A stretch of 64,000 bases of DNA from Myxococcus xanthus (GTDB taxonomy: Bacteria; Myxococcota; Myxococcia; Myxococcales; Myxococcaceae): positions 561,001-625,000 of the forward strand of contig NZ_CP017174.1 in NCBI RefSeq assembly GCF_006402735.1, read 5' to 3'. The notes under the pieces are model-generated. The model ran no database searches, was not told where the DNA came from, and was given only the letters and a program-made list of their open reading frames with translations. Of the stretch, positions 40,928-50,481 are shown one piece after another (position 1 is the first letter of the stretch; each line of letters begins with the position of its first letter). The translations under genes were made by a program, and so were the position numbers.

Positions 40928-42562
40928 ATGATGAAGAAGCATCTGGTAATGGCCGTGGTTCCGTTCCTGGCGTTCGGTTGTGGAGACGACCTGGTTGACG
41001 CGGACGGAGACGGAATCGCGGACGGCGTGCGCGAACCGGACACTGTGACGGTAGTGACGCCGGCCAATCCCAAGGGCACGGTGTCCGGTCAGGTGCTGAG
41101 CACGGACCTGCGGCCGCTGACCGAGGTCACGGTGGAGATGACCATCGGCAGCTCGGCGGAGCCGGTGTCGGCCGTCTCGGATGCGAAGGGCAACTTCACC
41201 TACAAGAACGTCCCGGCCGGTTCGCACGTGCTGCTGACGTTCTCCAAGGCGGGCTATGCCACGCTGCGCGCGACGGCGCAGGTTCCCTCGTCCGCGGGCA
41301 ACGTCCCCATCAACAACGGCAACGCGAGCTTCGGCCCCATCACCCTGGCGCGGCTGGACGGCACGCTGAACTTCCTGGTGGTGACGCCGCAGGGCCGTCC
41401 CGCGGCGGGCGTTCGGGCGACGCTGGAGGCCACGCCGGTGGGTGCCATCTCCAACGGCGATGCGTCCTCGTCGATGGTGAGCTCCGTGGTGGTGGAGGCG
41501 ACCGCGAACGAGCAGGGCCTGCTCACCTTCACGGGCATCCCGAGCGCTTCTGAGCTGGCGCGCCTGCGCAACGGCGACGGCGAGTACAAGCTGTGGGTGT
41601 CGCCCATGGACGCCAACGGTGACGGCATCCCGGAGACGGGGGGCTACGTCAGCACGTATTATGGGGCCGAGGTGGTGGCCAACAGCACCACGCGGCTCAT
41701 CAGCCTGCCGTACTCGCGGCCGCAGAACGTGCCGCTGAGCATCGAGAGCAGCAACGTGGCCAGCCTCCGTGGCGGCGGCGCTGACTTCCATCCTCTTCGC
41801 AACCTGGTCCGCCCGGGCGAGCTCATCCACCTGTTCTTCAACCAGCCCATTCAGCAGGGTTCGCTGCTCGTTCGCATGACGGATGAGTACGCGCGGGAGT
41901 CGCTGGGCGTGACGGCGACCGTGAACAACGGTGGCTACAGCGCGACCATCAATCCCGGGTCCACCGTGGAGGGCAAGGAGTACAACCTGGACGTGCGCGC
42001 GGTCTCCGCGGAGGGCGGTTCGCTCTATAGCACCGTGGGTTACTTCTTCGCAGGTGCTGCGACCGGTCCGCAGCAGGCGACGGCCATCGCGGAGGCTCGC
42101 TACCAGGAGACCTCTACCGTTGGAACGCCGACCCTCAATCCGGGTGAGATCGTCTACATCAACTTCACGCACCCCATCGCGCGCACGTTCTTCTCGGGAC
42201 AGGCTGTCCAGGTGTTCTTCGACGCGGATATCAACAACAGTGGTGCCCCTGGAGATGCCGTGGGGGAGGTTGGGTACCCCATCGGGTTCGACCTTTACAT
42301 CGACGAGCCTACTCGTCCGGTGCAGACCCGCACGCCTGCTGAAACCCCTGTTTTCGGAATCAGGCCGTCGAACTACAGCACCCGTTATTACTTCGTGTAC
42401 GCGGGTTCGGTAGCACTGACTCCCAGCACGGCTCCGCTGCAAGTGAGTTTCTCGACGTTGGGTAGCCGTGGAATCAATGGCACCTACGAGAACATCTGGG
42501 GGCAGCCCCTCTCGACGGATCTGTCCGTCCGGGGCATGGCTGTGCAGCCGCCGGTCCCGTGA
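40928..42562 (+). CDS. Lipoprotein with a carboxypeptidase-regulatory-like domain
   Basis: A 544-residue predicted lipoprotein (MKKHLVMAVVPFLAFGC, lipobox). A calcium-loop motif VDADGDGIADGV follows at once. The next part is a carboxypeptidase-regulatory-like/Ig fold (VSGQVLSTDLRPLTEVTVEM then FTYKNVPAGSHVLLTFSKAG), then a second similar domain (NFLVVTPQGRPAAGVRATLE). Further beta-sandwich regions follow to the end. No catalytic motif is visible; probably a surface or periplasmic binding protein. A strong intrinsic terminator follows at 42606-42636. Start ATG 40928 or 40931. Confidence 0.7.
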   Translation: MMKKHLVMAVVPFLAFGCGDDLVDADGDGIADGVREPDTVTVVTPANPKGTVSGQVLSTDLRPLTEVTVEMTIGSSAEPVSAVSDAKGNFTYKNVPAGSHVLLTFSKAGYATLRATAQVPSSAGNVPINNGNASFGPITLARLDGTLNFLVVTPQGRPAAGVRATLEATPVGAISNGDASSSMVSSVVVEATANEQGLLTFTGIPSASELARLRNGDGEYKLWVSPMDANGDGIPETGGYVSTYYGAEVVANSTTRLISLPYSRPQNVPLSIESSNVASLRGGGADFHPLRNLVRPGELIHLFFNQPIQQGSLLVRMTDEYARESLGVTATVNNGGYSATINPGSTVEGKEYNLDVRAVSAEGGSLYSTVGYFFAGAATGPQQATAIAEARYQETSTVGTPTLNPGEIVYINFTHPIARTFFSGQAVQVFFDADINNSGAPGDAVGEVGYPIGFDLYIDEPTRPVQTRTPAETPVFGIRPSNYSTRYYFVYAGSVALTPSTAPLQVSFSTLGSRGINGTYENIWGQPLSTDLSVRGMAVQPPVP

Positions 42563-42605
42563 GCTTGCGATACATCGGTTGATGCTGGGCTGAGCCTCAG
42601 CACTG

Positions 42606-42645
42606 CACCCCTATGGAGCGCGTCTCCATAGGGGTGTCGTCTTTT
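42606..42645 (+). terminator. Intrinsic terminator of the lipoprotein gene
   Basis: CACCCCTATGGAG (42606-42618) and CTCCATAGGGGTG (42624-42636) form a perfect 13-bp stem with a five-base loop, followed by TGTCGTCTTTT. Confidence 0.85.
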
Positions 42646-42827
42646 GAAGCTTGGAGCGCACAGGGTCGGACAGGGAGTCCATCTATCTGGACCCAGGGTC
42701 CAAGGCGTGGCGTGCCTCGGGTTGGAGCGTCCTGTTCCCGCCCTGTAAGTCATCGATTATCCAGGCCTTTGGTGGCAGCAAAGTCCACTTTTGCTGGGAA
42801 CGGCTGCTGCATCCGAAAGCCAGATAC

Positions 42828-44657
42828 ATGAGATTCATCCGACTCCTGTCAGTGTGGTTCTGTTCCTTGCTTTGGGCCTGTATCAACGTGCCGGAAGTCG
42901 ATGTGGTCCCCCAAACGCCTGACGCAGGTCCTGTGGCTGATGCGGGGGTGTCGACTCCCTCGGTGATGCTTGAGTTGTCGCGGACCGTGACGAATAGAGA
43001 CGTCTGGGTTCGTGCCTCCGTGTTGGGGGATGCACCAGACGCCGTTGAACTGTTCGTCGACGGGAATTCGTTCGCCTTGCTGCCTCCGCCTCGCTACGAG
43101 CTGCGCTGGAGCACGGAGGCCCTGGATGAGGGAATTCATAGCTTTGCCGCGAGAGTCACCATCGGGGAACTCCGGATCATGAGCGATGCGAGCACGCTCA
43201 CCGTGGACCGGACGGCACCGAGGCTTGTTTCGCAAACCCCCTTGCCGGGGGCTCAGACAGCATTGGTTCGCCATCCCATCCAGGCCGTATTCTCCGAGCC
43301 CATTGAGCCCGGCTCTGTCACGACAGACTCCGTGAAGCTCTGGTCGAATGGCAGCGAGGTGCCCGTGGAGCTGCTGCTTTCTCCAGAGCGTACTTCGCTG
43401 ACGTTGCGGCCTTTGGGCTCCGCACCGGTGGATACGACGATGTCCGTGACGCTCACGGATTCGGTGACGGACGTCGCGGGAAACGCACTCATTACCCCTG
43501 TGGACTCCTGGGAGTGGACGTTCCCTGCCTATCTCGCCATGGGCGGTGGTCTTGCTGCTGAGTCTTCAGGATTTTCCACTGTGAATTTTCCGTCGCTTGG
43601 GTTCGACGCAGCGGGTAATCCCATTGTTGCGTTTGTAGATGGCGCCAGGCCTGGGAATTGGGGCGTCCATGTCAAGCGGTGGAATGGGATGTTGTGGGAA
43701 CCGTTGGGAGAGGTGTTGGATGCGAATGGCGGTGAGACATATGTCTACGCATCTGTGCTCCAGGGTTCTCCGGAAGGAAACCCAGTCGTAGCCTGGACGG
43801 AAGGGACAGAGGACGGGCATATCAACGTTCATGTCCGCCGCTGGTCAGGAAGCCAGTGGACCGCTGTAGGAGGGCCTGTCGAGAGGAGCCTGTCGCAAGG
43901 AATGATCGAGGCTTTCCAGTTCAAGGCAAACGCTCGTGGCGACATGGCGATGGCTTTTCGGGAGAAGAACTCGAATCAGGAGTCCCAGGTATCCGTCTTG
44001 TCTTGGAGAGGCACTGCTTGGGTGCCGCTCGGTGGGGCCCTCAAGGTCGACTCCACATGGGACGTCTCCAATGTGGGGTTGCTGCTGGATGTGCAGGGAC
44101 GTCCCATTGTCGTCTGGTCCGAGTTCAACCCGGGCTGGAGTGTCTCGAAATCGTATATCCACAGGTGGAACGGTGGTGCGTGGGAGTCCCTGGTGACGCC
44201 CATTGAAGGGCCACATCGCAGATATGGCCTGGATGGGGATGACAACCTGGTTCGGGCCGTCGCGTATACGGACATCCATGGGGCACAGGCTGATGGAGTC
44301 CAGCGATTTGATGAGGCTCAAGGATGGGTCAACCTTGGTGCGCCTGCCGGCGGCCTGTTTCCGGGGGCCACGGATGCGCTGATCGGGGGGCTTGACGTCG
44401 ATACTCAGGGCCGACTGGTTGCGTTGCTGGGCGAGCCTGAGATTCCGGATGGGCCTTGGGTGACCTATCTCCGCCGCTGGGACGGCATCGCATGGGGACC
44501 GTTGGGCGGTTTGCTGCGCCCGCTGCCAGGAAGGATCCCCTCGGGTCATGGTGTTGTTGCGCTGGACGCACAGGACCAACCTGTCCTGGCCCGCATCGAG
44601 GCGGCCGAAGGCACTCCCCACCAGCGCCTCCTCTACGTCTACCGCGCCAACTACTGA
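42828..44657 (+). CDS. Lipoprotein with an Ig-like domain and beta-propeller-like repeats
   Basis: A 609-residue lipoprotein from ATG 42828 (MRFIRLLSVWFCSLLWAC, lipobox LLWAC). An Ig-like domain (ELSRTVTNRDVWVRASVLGD) is followed by an Ig_5/SbsA-like domain (VRHPIQAVFSEPIEPGSVTT ... DSVTDVAGNALITPVDSWEW). The C-terminal 370 residues repeat a pattern like HVKRWNGMLWEPLGEVLDAN, HVRRWSGSQWTAVGGPVERS and YLRRWDGIAWGPLGGLLRPL, about every 55 residues, which suggests a propeller. Its GC content is lower than that of the neighbours. Probably a surface protein; no partner is obvious. Confidence 0.7.
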   Translation: MRFIRLLSVWFCSLLWACINVPEVDVVPQTPDAGPVADAGVSTPSVMLELSRTVTNRDVWVRASVLGDAPDAVELFVDGNSFALLPPPRYELRWSTEALDEGIHSFAARVTIGELRIMSDASTLTVDRTAPRLVSQTPLPGAQTALVRHPIQAVFSEPIEPGSVTTDSVKLWSNGSEVPVELLLSPERTSLTLRPLGSAPVDTTMSVTLTDSVTDVAGNALITPVDSWEWTFPAYLAMGGGLAAESSGFSTVNFPSLGFDAAGNPIVAFVDGARPGNWGVHVKRWNGMLWEPLGEVLDANGGETYVYASVLQGSPEGNPVVAWTEGTEDGHINVHVRRWSGSQWTAVGGPVERSLSQGMIEAFQFKANARGDMAMAFREKNSNQESQVSVLSWRGTAWVPLGGALKVDSTWDVSNVGLLLDVQGRPIVVWSEFNPGWSVSKSYIHRWNGGAWESLVTPIEGPHRRYGLDGDDNLVRAVAYTDIHGAQADGVQRFDEAQGWVNLGAPAGGLFPGATDALIGGLDVDTQGRLVALLGEPEIPDGPWVTYLRRWDGIAWGPLGGLLRPLPGRIPSGHGVVALDAQDQPVLARIEAAEGTPHQRLLYVYRANY

Positions 44658-44816
44658 GCACCCACCGATACCCCACCGCCCGCCCCACCTGTTCTCCAAT
44701 GAACACGCACCGGCACTTCGGACCGTATTCGTTGAAGCGCGGGGTGGGGTGGGCACGTCGGGAGGGGCGTGTATAGATTGTTCAACGCCCGTTCCAACCC
44801 GAGAGGCGTCTGTCCC

Positions 44817-45278
44817 ATGAAGAGCACGGCGATGACAGTCCCGGCAGAAGACATGCCAACCGCCAAGGAGTCCACGGCGGGCGGGAACAAGAAGCGCGTG
44901 CTCGTGGTGGACGACTTCGATGATGCCCGGGAGATGTACGCGGAGTACCTGGAGTTCGTCGGCTTCGAGGTGGACACCGCCCGCAACGGCGTGGAAGCGG
45001 TGGCGAAGGCCAGCGAGGGCGAGCCCGACATCATCCTGATGGACCTGTCCCTCCCCGTCATGGACGGCTGGGAGGCGACGCGGCGCATCAAGCAGGACTC
45101 CCGCACCCGGGACATCCCCGTCATGGCGCTCACCGGCCATGTGCTCGCGGGGAACGCGGAGCACGCCCGGGACGCCGGCGCGGACGAGTTCGTCGCCAAG
45201 CCCTGCCTGCCGCAGGATTTGGAGAACAAGATCCGAAACATGCTCAAGCCGAGCAAGGGGAAGGTCCGGGGCGGCTGA
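44817..45278 (+). CDS. Single-domain response regulator
   Basis: A 153-residue CheY-like receiver. RVLVVDDFDDAREMYAEYLE carries the acidic pair, ILMDLSLPVMDGWEATRRI the phospho-acceptor Asp, ALTGHV the Thr-type switch and FVAKPCLPQDLENKI the conserved Lys. There is no output domain, so it acts by protein contact or as a phosphate shuttle in a two-component chain. I chose ATG 44817; a GTG in the same frame at 44769 is possible. A kinase fusion gene follows 120 bases downstream, but no histidine kinase is in the window. Confidence 0.9.
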   Translation: MKSTAMTVPAEDMPTAKESTAGGNKKRVLVVDDFDDAREMYAEYLEFVGFEVDTARNGVEAVAKASEGEPDIILMDLSLPVMDGWEATRRIKQDSRTRDIPVMALTGHVLAGNAEHARDAGADEFVAKPCLPQDLENKIRNMLKPSKGKVRGG

Positions 45279-45397
45279 CGCCCAAGGACAACGCCACTGC
45301 TCGGCAACGGACACTCCAGCGGCCCTGGCGTCCTGGAGTCTCCTCCCTCGCGGCCCGTTCAGTTGACCCCTGGCGGACGGATGCATAGGCACCGGGT

Positions 45398-48300
45398 GTG
45401 GGCTCTCCGGCCGCCTCGCCGCCTCCTGATGCGTGGACTCCTCCCCAGGAGTTCGACGAGTACCGCCTTGTGCGGGCCATCGGGCGTGGGCGCATGGGGC
45501 GGGTGTTCCTGGCCCATGACACGCTGCTCGAGCGCCCCGTCGCCGTGAAGTTCATCCCCGCCCTGGGGCCCAACGCCCTGGCGCGGTTCCTCGTGGAGGC
45601 CCGGGCGGCCGCGCGCATCCAGCACCCCAATGTCGTCACCCTCTACCGGGTGGGACAGTTGGAGGAGCAGCCCTACCTCGTCTCCGAGTTCATCCGGGGG
45701 ATGAGCCTGGACCGGCTGCCCAAGCCCCAACCCTGGGAGCGCGTGCTGGCCATGGGGCGGGACCTGGCACGGGGCCTGAGCGCCGCGCACCGGCGCGGGG
45801 TGTTGCACCGGGACATCAAGCCGGGCAACGCCGTGCTCACCGAGGCTGGCGAGGTGAAGCTGCTCGACTTCGGCCTCGCGAAGCTCCTGGACCGGGCCGC
45901 GGGGGCGGGGGATGGCGCGCCGCCCGCTTCCGGGACTCCGCCGCCGGAGTTGCCTCCTGACCTGGATCCGGAGGCCAGCCCCAACCTGGGCGCGCGCTCG
46001 CTGGACGGAATCTTCCTTCCATCGCTGCCGCGCGGCTCGCTGGTGGGGACGCCGTATTACATGTCCCCGGAGGCCTGGGCGGGCGAGGCGCTGACGGCGC
46101 GCAGTGACGTGTACTCACTGGGCGTCGTCCTGTACGAGCTGTGCGCGGGCAAGGGCCCCTTCCGGGACGTACCGTGGCGCGAGCTCCCGGAGCGGGTGCG
46201 CCACCAGGATGCGCGCCCCCTGGCGCAAGCGGTGTCCGGCGTGGATGCCGGGCTCGCCGCCGTCATCGACAAGTGTCTGCGTCGCGAGCCGTCCGAGCGT
46301 TACGCCACCGCCTCACAGCTGCTCGATGCCTTGGACGCACTGACGCGAGACGACACCGTCCAAGCGGTGCCGGAGGGCAATCCCTACCGCGGCCTCCAGG
46401 CCTTCGAAGCAGAGCACCGCGCCGTCTTCTTCGGCCGCCGCCGCGAGCAGCGCGCGGTGCTGGAGCGGATGCGCTCGGAGTCCTTCCTGCTCATCACCGG
46501 TGACTCGGGCGTGGGGAAGTCCTCCCTGTGCCTCGCCGGGCTGCTCCCCGCTGTCACCGAAGGGGCCCTGGAGGACGGACGTCGCTGGCGCAGCGTGCGG
46601 CTGGTGCCGGGCCGCAGGCCCCTGGCGGCCCTGGTCGCTGCGCTCGCGCCCGTGCTGGAGACGGAAGAAGAGACCCTGGCCGAAGGCTTGCGCGCCGAGC
46701 CCACGTCCCTGGTGCGCCGGCTCCGCGTGAAGCTGGGGGTCCAGGAGGGGCTGCTCGTCTACGTGGATCAGCTCGAGGAGCTGGTGACGCTGGCGCCGCC
46801 GCCCGAGGCGGAGCTGGCGGGACAGGCCCTGGGGGCGCTCGCGGAGGGCGCCAGTGGCGTGCGCCTGCTCGCCACGGGGCGCAGTGACTTCCTCACCCGG
46901 CTGTCCGCCGTGCCCGGGCTGGGCGCGGAGGTGCCGCGCGCGCTGTACCTGCTGCGCGCCTTGTCGCCCGAGGAGACGCGGGAAGCCGTGACGGGCCCCG
47001 CCCGCGTGAAGGGTGTGCGCTTCGAATCCGACGCGCTGGTGGATGCGCTCGTCACCTCCACCCTGTCCGCGGCGGAGGGCGGCCTCCCGGTGCTCCAGTT
47101 CGCGCTGGCCGAGATGTGGGAGGCGCGCGACGCGGCGGCCGGTGTCATGACGCAGGCGGTGCTCGACTCGCTGGGCGGCGTGGAGGGCGCGCTCGCGCGG
47201 CACGCGGATGCGGCGGTGGCCCGGCTGCTACCGGACCAGCGGGTAGCGGCCCGGGGCGTGCTCCTGCGGCTCGTCACCGCGGACGGCACCCGCGCGCGGA
47301 AGACGGACCGCGAGCTGGTGGGGGACGACGCCCGCTACCGCGCCGCCCTGGAGGCGCTGGTGCACGCGCGGCTGTTGGTGGCGCGCGAGGCCCAGGAGGG
47401 CACGTCCTACGAACTCGCCCACGAGGCGCTGCTCTCCGGCTGGGGCACGCTGGCGCGCTGGCTGACCGAGGCCTCCGAGCGCCGCGAGGTCCAATCCCGG
47501 CTGGAGGCCGCCGCCGCGCACTGGGAGAAGCTGGGCTTCCCGAGCGAATCCCTCTGGGGCCCGCGTCAGCTGGAGGAGACGCAGGTGCTCGACACGGGAG
47601 AGCTCACCCGCCGCGAGCGCGACTTCCTGAAGGCCTCGCGCCGCACCATGGTGCGCAGCCGACGGACGCGGCATGCGCTGGTGGTGGGCTTCGTCATGTC
47701 CCTGGGGCTCGTCTACGGCGGGCTCAAGCTGAGGGATCGTTGGAGCCTGGACCGGCAGGTGCGCGACGAGCTGGGCCAGGCGGCCCAGGCCCTGAGCGCC
47801 GTGCGTCAGGACTGGGGCACGCTGAGCGCCGAGCGCGACGAGGCCTTCCGCCTCTACGACACCGGCCGCCGCGCCGACGCGGACCGGCACTGGAACCGGG
47901 CTGGTGCGCAAGCGGGACAGTTGCGCGGCCGTTTCGACGAAGTGGCCGGACGACTGGAGCGCGCGCTGGCGTTGGCGCCCGGCCGCGCCGACGTGCGCGA
48001 GGCCCTGGCGGACTTCCTCTACGAGCGCGCGCTGTGGGCCGAGCAGGACGAAGACGCCTCGGCGCTGCCCGCGTTGCTCCAGCGTCTGCGGCTCTATGAC
48101 ACGGCGGGCACGCGCTGGCGGCGCTGGAACGCCGCGGCCAGCCTCACGCTGGAGACACCTGTCCCAGGGGCGGAGTTGGAGCTGCGTCCGCTGGCGCGCG
48201 ATGCGCAGGGCAAGTATCAGCTGGGAGAGCCCCTGCAAGCGGACCCGGGGCGCTGGCTGGACGCAGCGGTGGCGCCGGGCACGTACCAGATTTCCGCGCG

Positions 48301-49222
48301 CGCTCTCGGCTACGAGCCGGTGGTGCAGTGGGTGCTGCTGCGGCGAGGCGAGTCGCGGCGGCTCGGCGTGCCGCTGCCGCGCATGGGCAGCGTGCCGGAG
48401 GGCTTCGTCTTCGTGCCGCCGGGTGAGGTGAAGTTCGGCAGCGCGGCCGAGGCCAGCGTGCGCGAGTTCTTCAACGCCGTGCCCCTGCACGCCGTGGCCG
48501 TCCCCGCCTTCCTGATGGCCCGGCACGAGGTGACGTATGCCGATTGGCTGGCCTACGTGGAGGCGCTGCCGCCCGCGCAACGCGCACAGCGGCTGCCGCG
48601 CGTGGGCACGGGCGGCTACGCGGGGCTGCTCGCGCTGGTGCAGGTGGACGGCGTCTGGCGGCTGCGCTTCCAGCCAGGGAACGAGCCCTACATGGCGCGG
48701 GCCGGGGCGCCGCTGCGTTACGCCCGCCGTACATCGCGCGCGGAGCAGGACTGGCTGCGCTTCCCCGTCAGTGGCATCACCTTCGCGGACGCGGAGGCCT
48801 ATGCCGCGTGGCTGTCGGAGAGCGGCCGAGTCCCCGGCGCCAGGCTCTGCTCGGAGCTGGAGTGGGAGCGCGCGGCGCGCGGCGTGGACGGGCGTGAGTA
48901 CCCCCACGGCGACACCCTGGCTCCGGACGACGCCAACATCGACACCACCTATGGCAAGCAGCCCGGAGGCTTCGGCCCCGACGAGGTGGGCAGTCACCCC
49001 GCATCGCGCAGTCCCTTCGGCGTGGACGACATGTCCGGCAACGTGTGGGAGTGGACCCGCTCCTGGCTGGAGCCGGGCAAGGCCGTGGCGCGTGGAGGCA
49101 GCTTCGCCTTCGCGGCGACCTCGGCGCGCGCCTCCAACCGCGAGCTGCCGGAGCCGTCCCTGCGCGACGTGACGGTGGGCATGCGGGTGTGCGCGGACGT
49201 GGCATTCAACGCGCACCCCTAA
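45398..49222 (+). CDS. Ser/Thr protein kinase fused to an nSTAND NTPase and a formylglycine-generating-enzyme-like domain
   Basis: A 1274-residue protein starting at GTG 45398. Residues 20-320 are a Hanks-type kinase with AIGRGRMGRVF (Gly loop), K51, HRD at 137-139 and DFG at 157-159. Residues about 325-740 form an nSTAND module: FFGRRREQRAVLERM, Walker A GDSGVGKSSL (368-377) and LLVYVDQLEELV as the Walker B region. A membrane segment (ALVVGFVMSLGLVYGGLKL) lies at about 762-780. After a helical part, residues from about 995 to the end are FGE-sulfatase-like (EGFVFVPPGEVKFGSAAEAS, LCSELEWERAARGVDGREYP, DMSGNVWEWTRSWL, RGGSF, MRVCADV). The C-type domain would be outside the membrane. Whether the FGE part is active, or serves as a sensor, cannot be said. 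Confidence 0.85.
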   Translation: MGSPAASPPPDAWTPPQEFDEYRLVRAIGRGRMGRVFLAHDTLLERPVAVKFIPALGPNALARFLVEARAAARIQHPNVVTLYRVGQLEEQPYLVSEFIRGMSLDRLPKPQPWERVLAMGRDLARGLSAAHRRGVLHRDIKPGNAVLTEAGEVKLLDFGLAKLLDRAAGAGDGAPPASGTPPPELPPDLDPEASPNLGARSLDGIFLPSLPRGSLVGTPYYMSPEAWAGEALTARSDVYSLGVVLYELCAGKGPFRDVPWRELPERVRHQDARPLAQAVSGVDAGLAAVIDKCLRREPSERYATASQLLDALDALTRDDTVQAVPEGNPYRGLQAFEAEHRAVFFGRRREQRAVLERMRSESFLLITGDSGVGKSSLCLAGLLPAVTEGALEDGRRWRSVRLVPGRRPLAALVAALAPVLETEEETLAEGLRAEPTSLVRRLRVKLGVQEGLLVYVDQLEELVTLAPPPEAELAGQALGALAEGASGVRLLATGRSDFLTRLSAVPGLGAEVPRALYLLRALSPEETREAVTGPARVKGVRFESDALVDALVTSTLSAAEGGLPVLQFALAEMWEARDAAAGVMTQAVLDSLGGVEGALARHADAAVARLLPDQRVAARGVLLRLVTADGTRARKTDRELVGDDARYRAALEALVHARLLVAREAQEGTSYELAHEALLSGWGTLARWLTEASERREVQSRLEAAAAHWEKLGFPSESLWGPRQLEETQVLDTGELTRRERDFLKASRRTMVRSRRTRHALVVGFVMSLGLVYGGLKLRDRWSLDRQVRDELGQAAQALSAVRQDWGTLSAERDEAFRLYDTGRRADADRHWNRAGAQAGQLRGRFDEVAGRLERALALAPGRADVREALADFLYERALWAEQDEDASALPALLQRLRLYDTAGTRWRRWNAAASLTLETPVPGAELELRPLARDAQGKYQLGEPLQADPGRWLDAAVAPGTYQISARALGYEPVVQWVLLRRGESRRLGVPLPRMGSVPEGFVFVPPGEVKFGSAAEASVREFFNAVPLHAVAVPAFLMARHEVTYADWLAYVEALPPAQRAQRLPRVGTGGYAGLLALVQVDGVWRLRFQPGNEPYMARAGAPLRYARRTSRAEQDWLRFPVSGITFADAEAYAAWLSESGRVPGARLCSELEWERAARGVDGREYPHGDTLAPDDANIDTTYGKQPGGFGPDEVGSHPASRSPFGVDDMSGNVWEWTRSWLEPGKAVARGGSFAFAATSARASNRELPEPSLRDVTVGMRVCADVAFNAHP

Positions 49223-49408
49223 GCCCGCCTGCCTGCCCTACATCCGCTCCGCGCGCTACCGGACGGAGGAACCCTGTGTCCGCCCTGACGTCTTGGGGCG
49301 GTGATGCCCAGTGGACGAAGCAAGTGCCTGCGGGTCCTCGGGCGAGTTGCTGGGCGAGGGGCCGCTGCGGACATTGATTCCGTGGTCGGGCCGGGAGGGT
49401 GGTGGGTG

Positions 49409-50371
49409 ATGGGTGCTTGGAAGCAGACGGTGGCGGCGCTGGTCAGCACGGTGAGCATGGTGGGCTGTGCGGGGAACGTGTCGGAGGCGGAGCCGGTGGC
49501 GCTGCGCGAAGGCGTGGCGGAGCTGGCGGCGCCGAACGGCCGCAACCTGAATGGCCGCAACCTGAATGGCCGCAACCTCAACACCCCCGAGTTGGGGCAG
49601 CTGCTCGTGTCCGTGGACCTGGTGGGCGCCCGCATCGCGGCGGAGGTGGTGGGCGCGGTGCGGCTGGAGGGCAGCGTCTTCCACGGCGTCGCCTCCAGCG
49701 GCCCGGTGTCCGGCCAGGCCTTCCTGGGCGCGCGCTTCACCGGCAACCTGGACAGTGGTGACACCGTGGAGCTGCGCGTCGACGGCATCGAGCCTGGAAC
49801 GGGCGCGGACGCGGACGTCTGGGCGTACCAGGTCTCCTACTACGACGCGGCGGATGCACTCTGGAAGCCCGCGTGCGCGGCGGCGGATGGCTCCGCGCTG
49901 GGCGCCATCCCCATCGCGGGCCGGTGGGACTACCGCCAGGGCGTGCCGGGCGGCGGCGCGAAGGTGGATGACGCCGCGCGCTTCACCTTCGCCTGCGAGG
50001 GTGCGGCCATCGCCAAGTGCGTGCGCTTCGGCTACCGGCCCTGGGGCACCACGGCGGACGGCCTGAGCCTGGCGGACCACCACCAGGCGTGCACTCGCAT
50101 GGTCCGCGCGGACTTCTGCGGCGACGGCACGTCGCACACCACGGATGGCCAGTGGGTGAACCTCCATGACGGCGTGGACGTGCAGACGGATACGGAGGCG
50201 TGGCTGCACGAGGCCGAGTGGGATGCCGATGGCGCGCGCTGCTTCACGCAGACGACGCGCGCGGCGCAGGCCGTGAGCTGCCCGGGGCAGACGCAGCGCA
50301 CCCACTGCGGCAAGTGGGCCCATTTCCAGGCCGGCACGCTCATCATGAGCGAGGTCCCTCCCGCGCAGTAG
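49409..50371 (+). CDS. ADYC-domain lipoprotein with NGRNL repeats
   Basis: A 320-residue predicted lipoprotein (VAALVSTVSMVGC, lipobox). Directly after it lie three 5-residue repeats, NGRNLNGRNLNGRNLN. The main domain matches the myxobacterial ADYC family: AARFTFACEGAAIAKCVRFG, then SLADHHQACTRMVRADFCGD, and a Cys-rich tail (RCFTQTT ... SCPGQTQRTHCGKW). The name-giving motif ADYC here reads ADFC. The Cys residues probably form disulphides outside the cell. Function unknown. It follows the kinase fusion by about 190 bases on the same strand. Start ATG 49409. Confidence 0.8.
   Translation: MGAWKQTVAALVSTVSMVGCAGNVSEAEPVALREGVAELAAPNGRNLNGRNLNGRNLNTPELGQLLVSVDLVGARIAAEVVGAVRLEGSVFHGVASSGPVSGQAFLGARFTGNLDSGDTVELRVDGIEPGTGADADVWAYQVSYYDAADALWKPACAAADGSALGAIPIAGRWDYRQGVPGGGAKVDDAARFTFACEGAAIAKCVRFGYRPWGTTADGLSLADHHQACTRMVRADFCGDGTSHTTDGQWVNLHDGVDVQTDTEAWLHEAEWDADGARCFTQTTRAAQAVSCPGQTQRTHCGKWAHFQAGTLIMSEVPPAQ
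49535..49579 (+). repeat. Three tandem 15-base units in the ADYC gene
   Basis: AACGGCCGCAACCTG, AATGGCCGCAACCTG, AATGGCCGCAACCTC, each encoding NGRNL. In-frame, so copy number could vary without a frameshift. Confidence 0.85.
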
Positions 50372-50382
50372 GCACCTTGGAC

Positions 50383-50410
50383 GCTGGCGAGCCTGAGAGG
50401 GCTCGCCAGC
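50383..50410 (+). terminator. Hairpin after the ADYC gene
   Basis: GCTGGCGAGCC, six bases, GGCTCGCCAGC: perfect 11-bp stem. There is no T-run after it. Confidence 0.5.
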
Positions 50411-50481
50411 CCGTCAGCCCGGCCCGCTTGCTGGCGGTGGACCTTGTTGTCACCGGGTACCGGGGGCAGGGGGCCGACACC

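Noticed and set aside
41659-41850. Small minus-strand frame in the lipoprotein gene
   Set aside because: Antisense to a signal-bearing gene, with no ribosome site.
47228-49216. 662-codon minus-strand frame over the kinase fusion
   Set aside because: Antisense to recognised nSTAND and FGE motifs.
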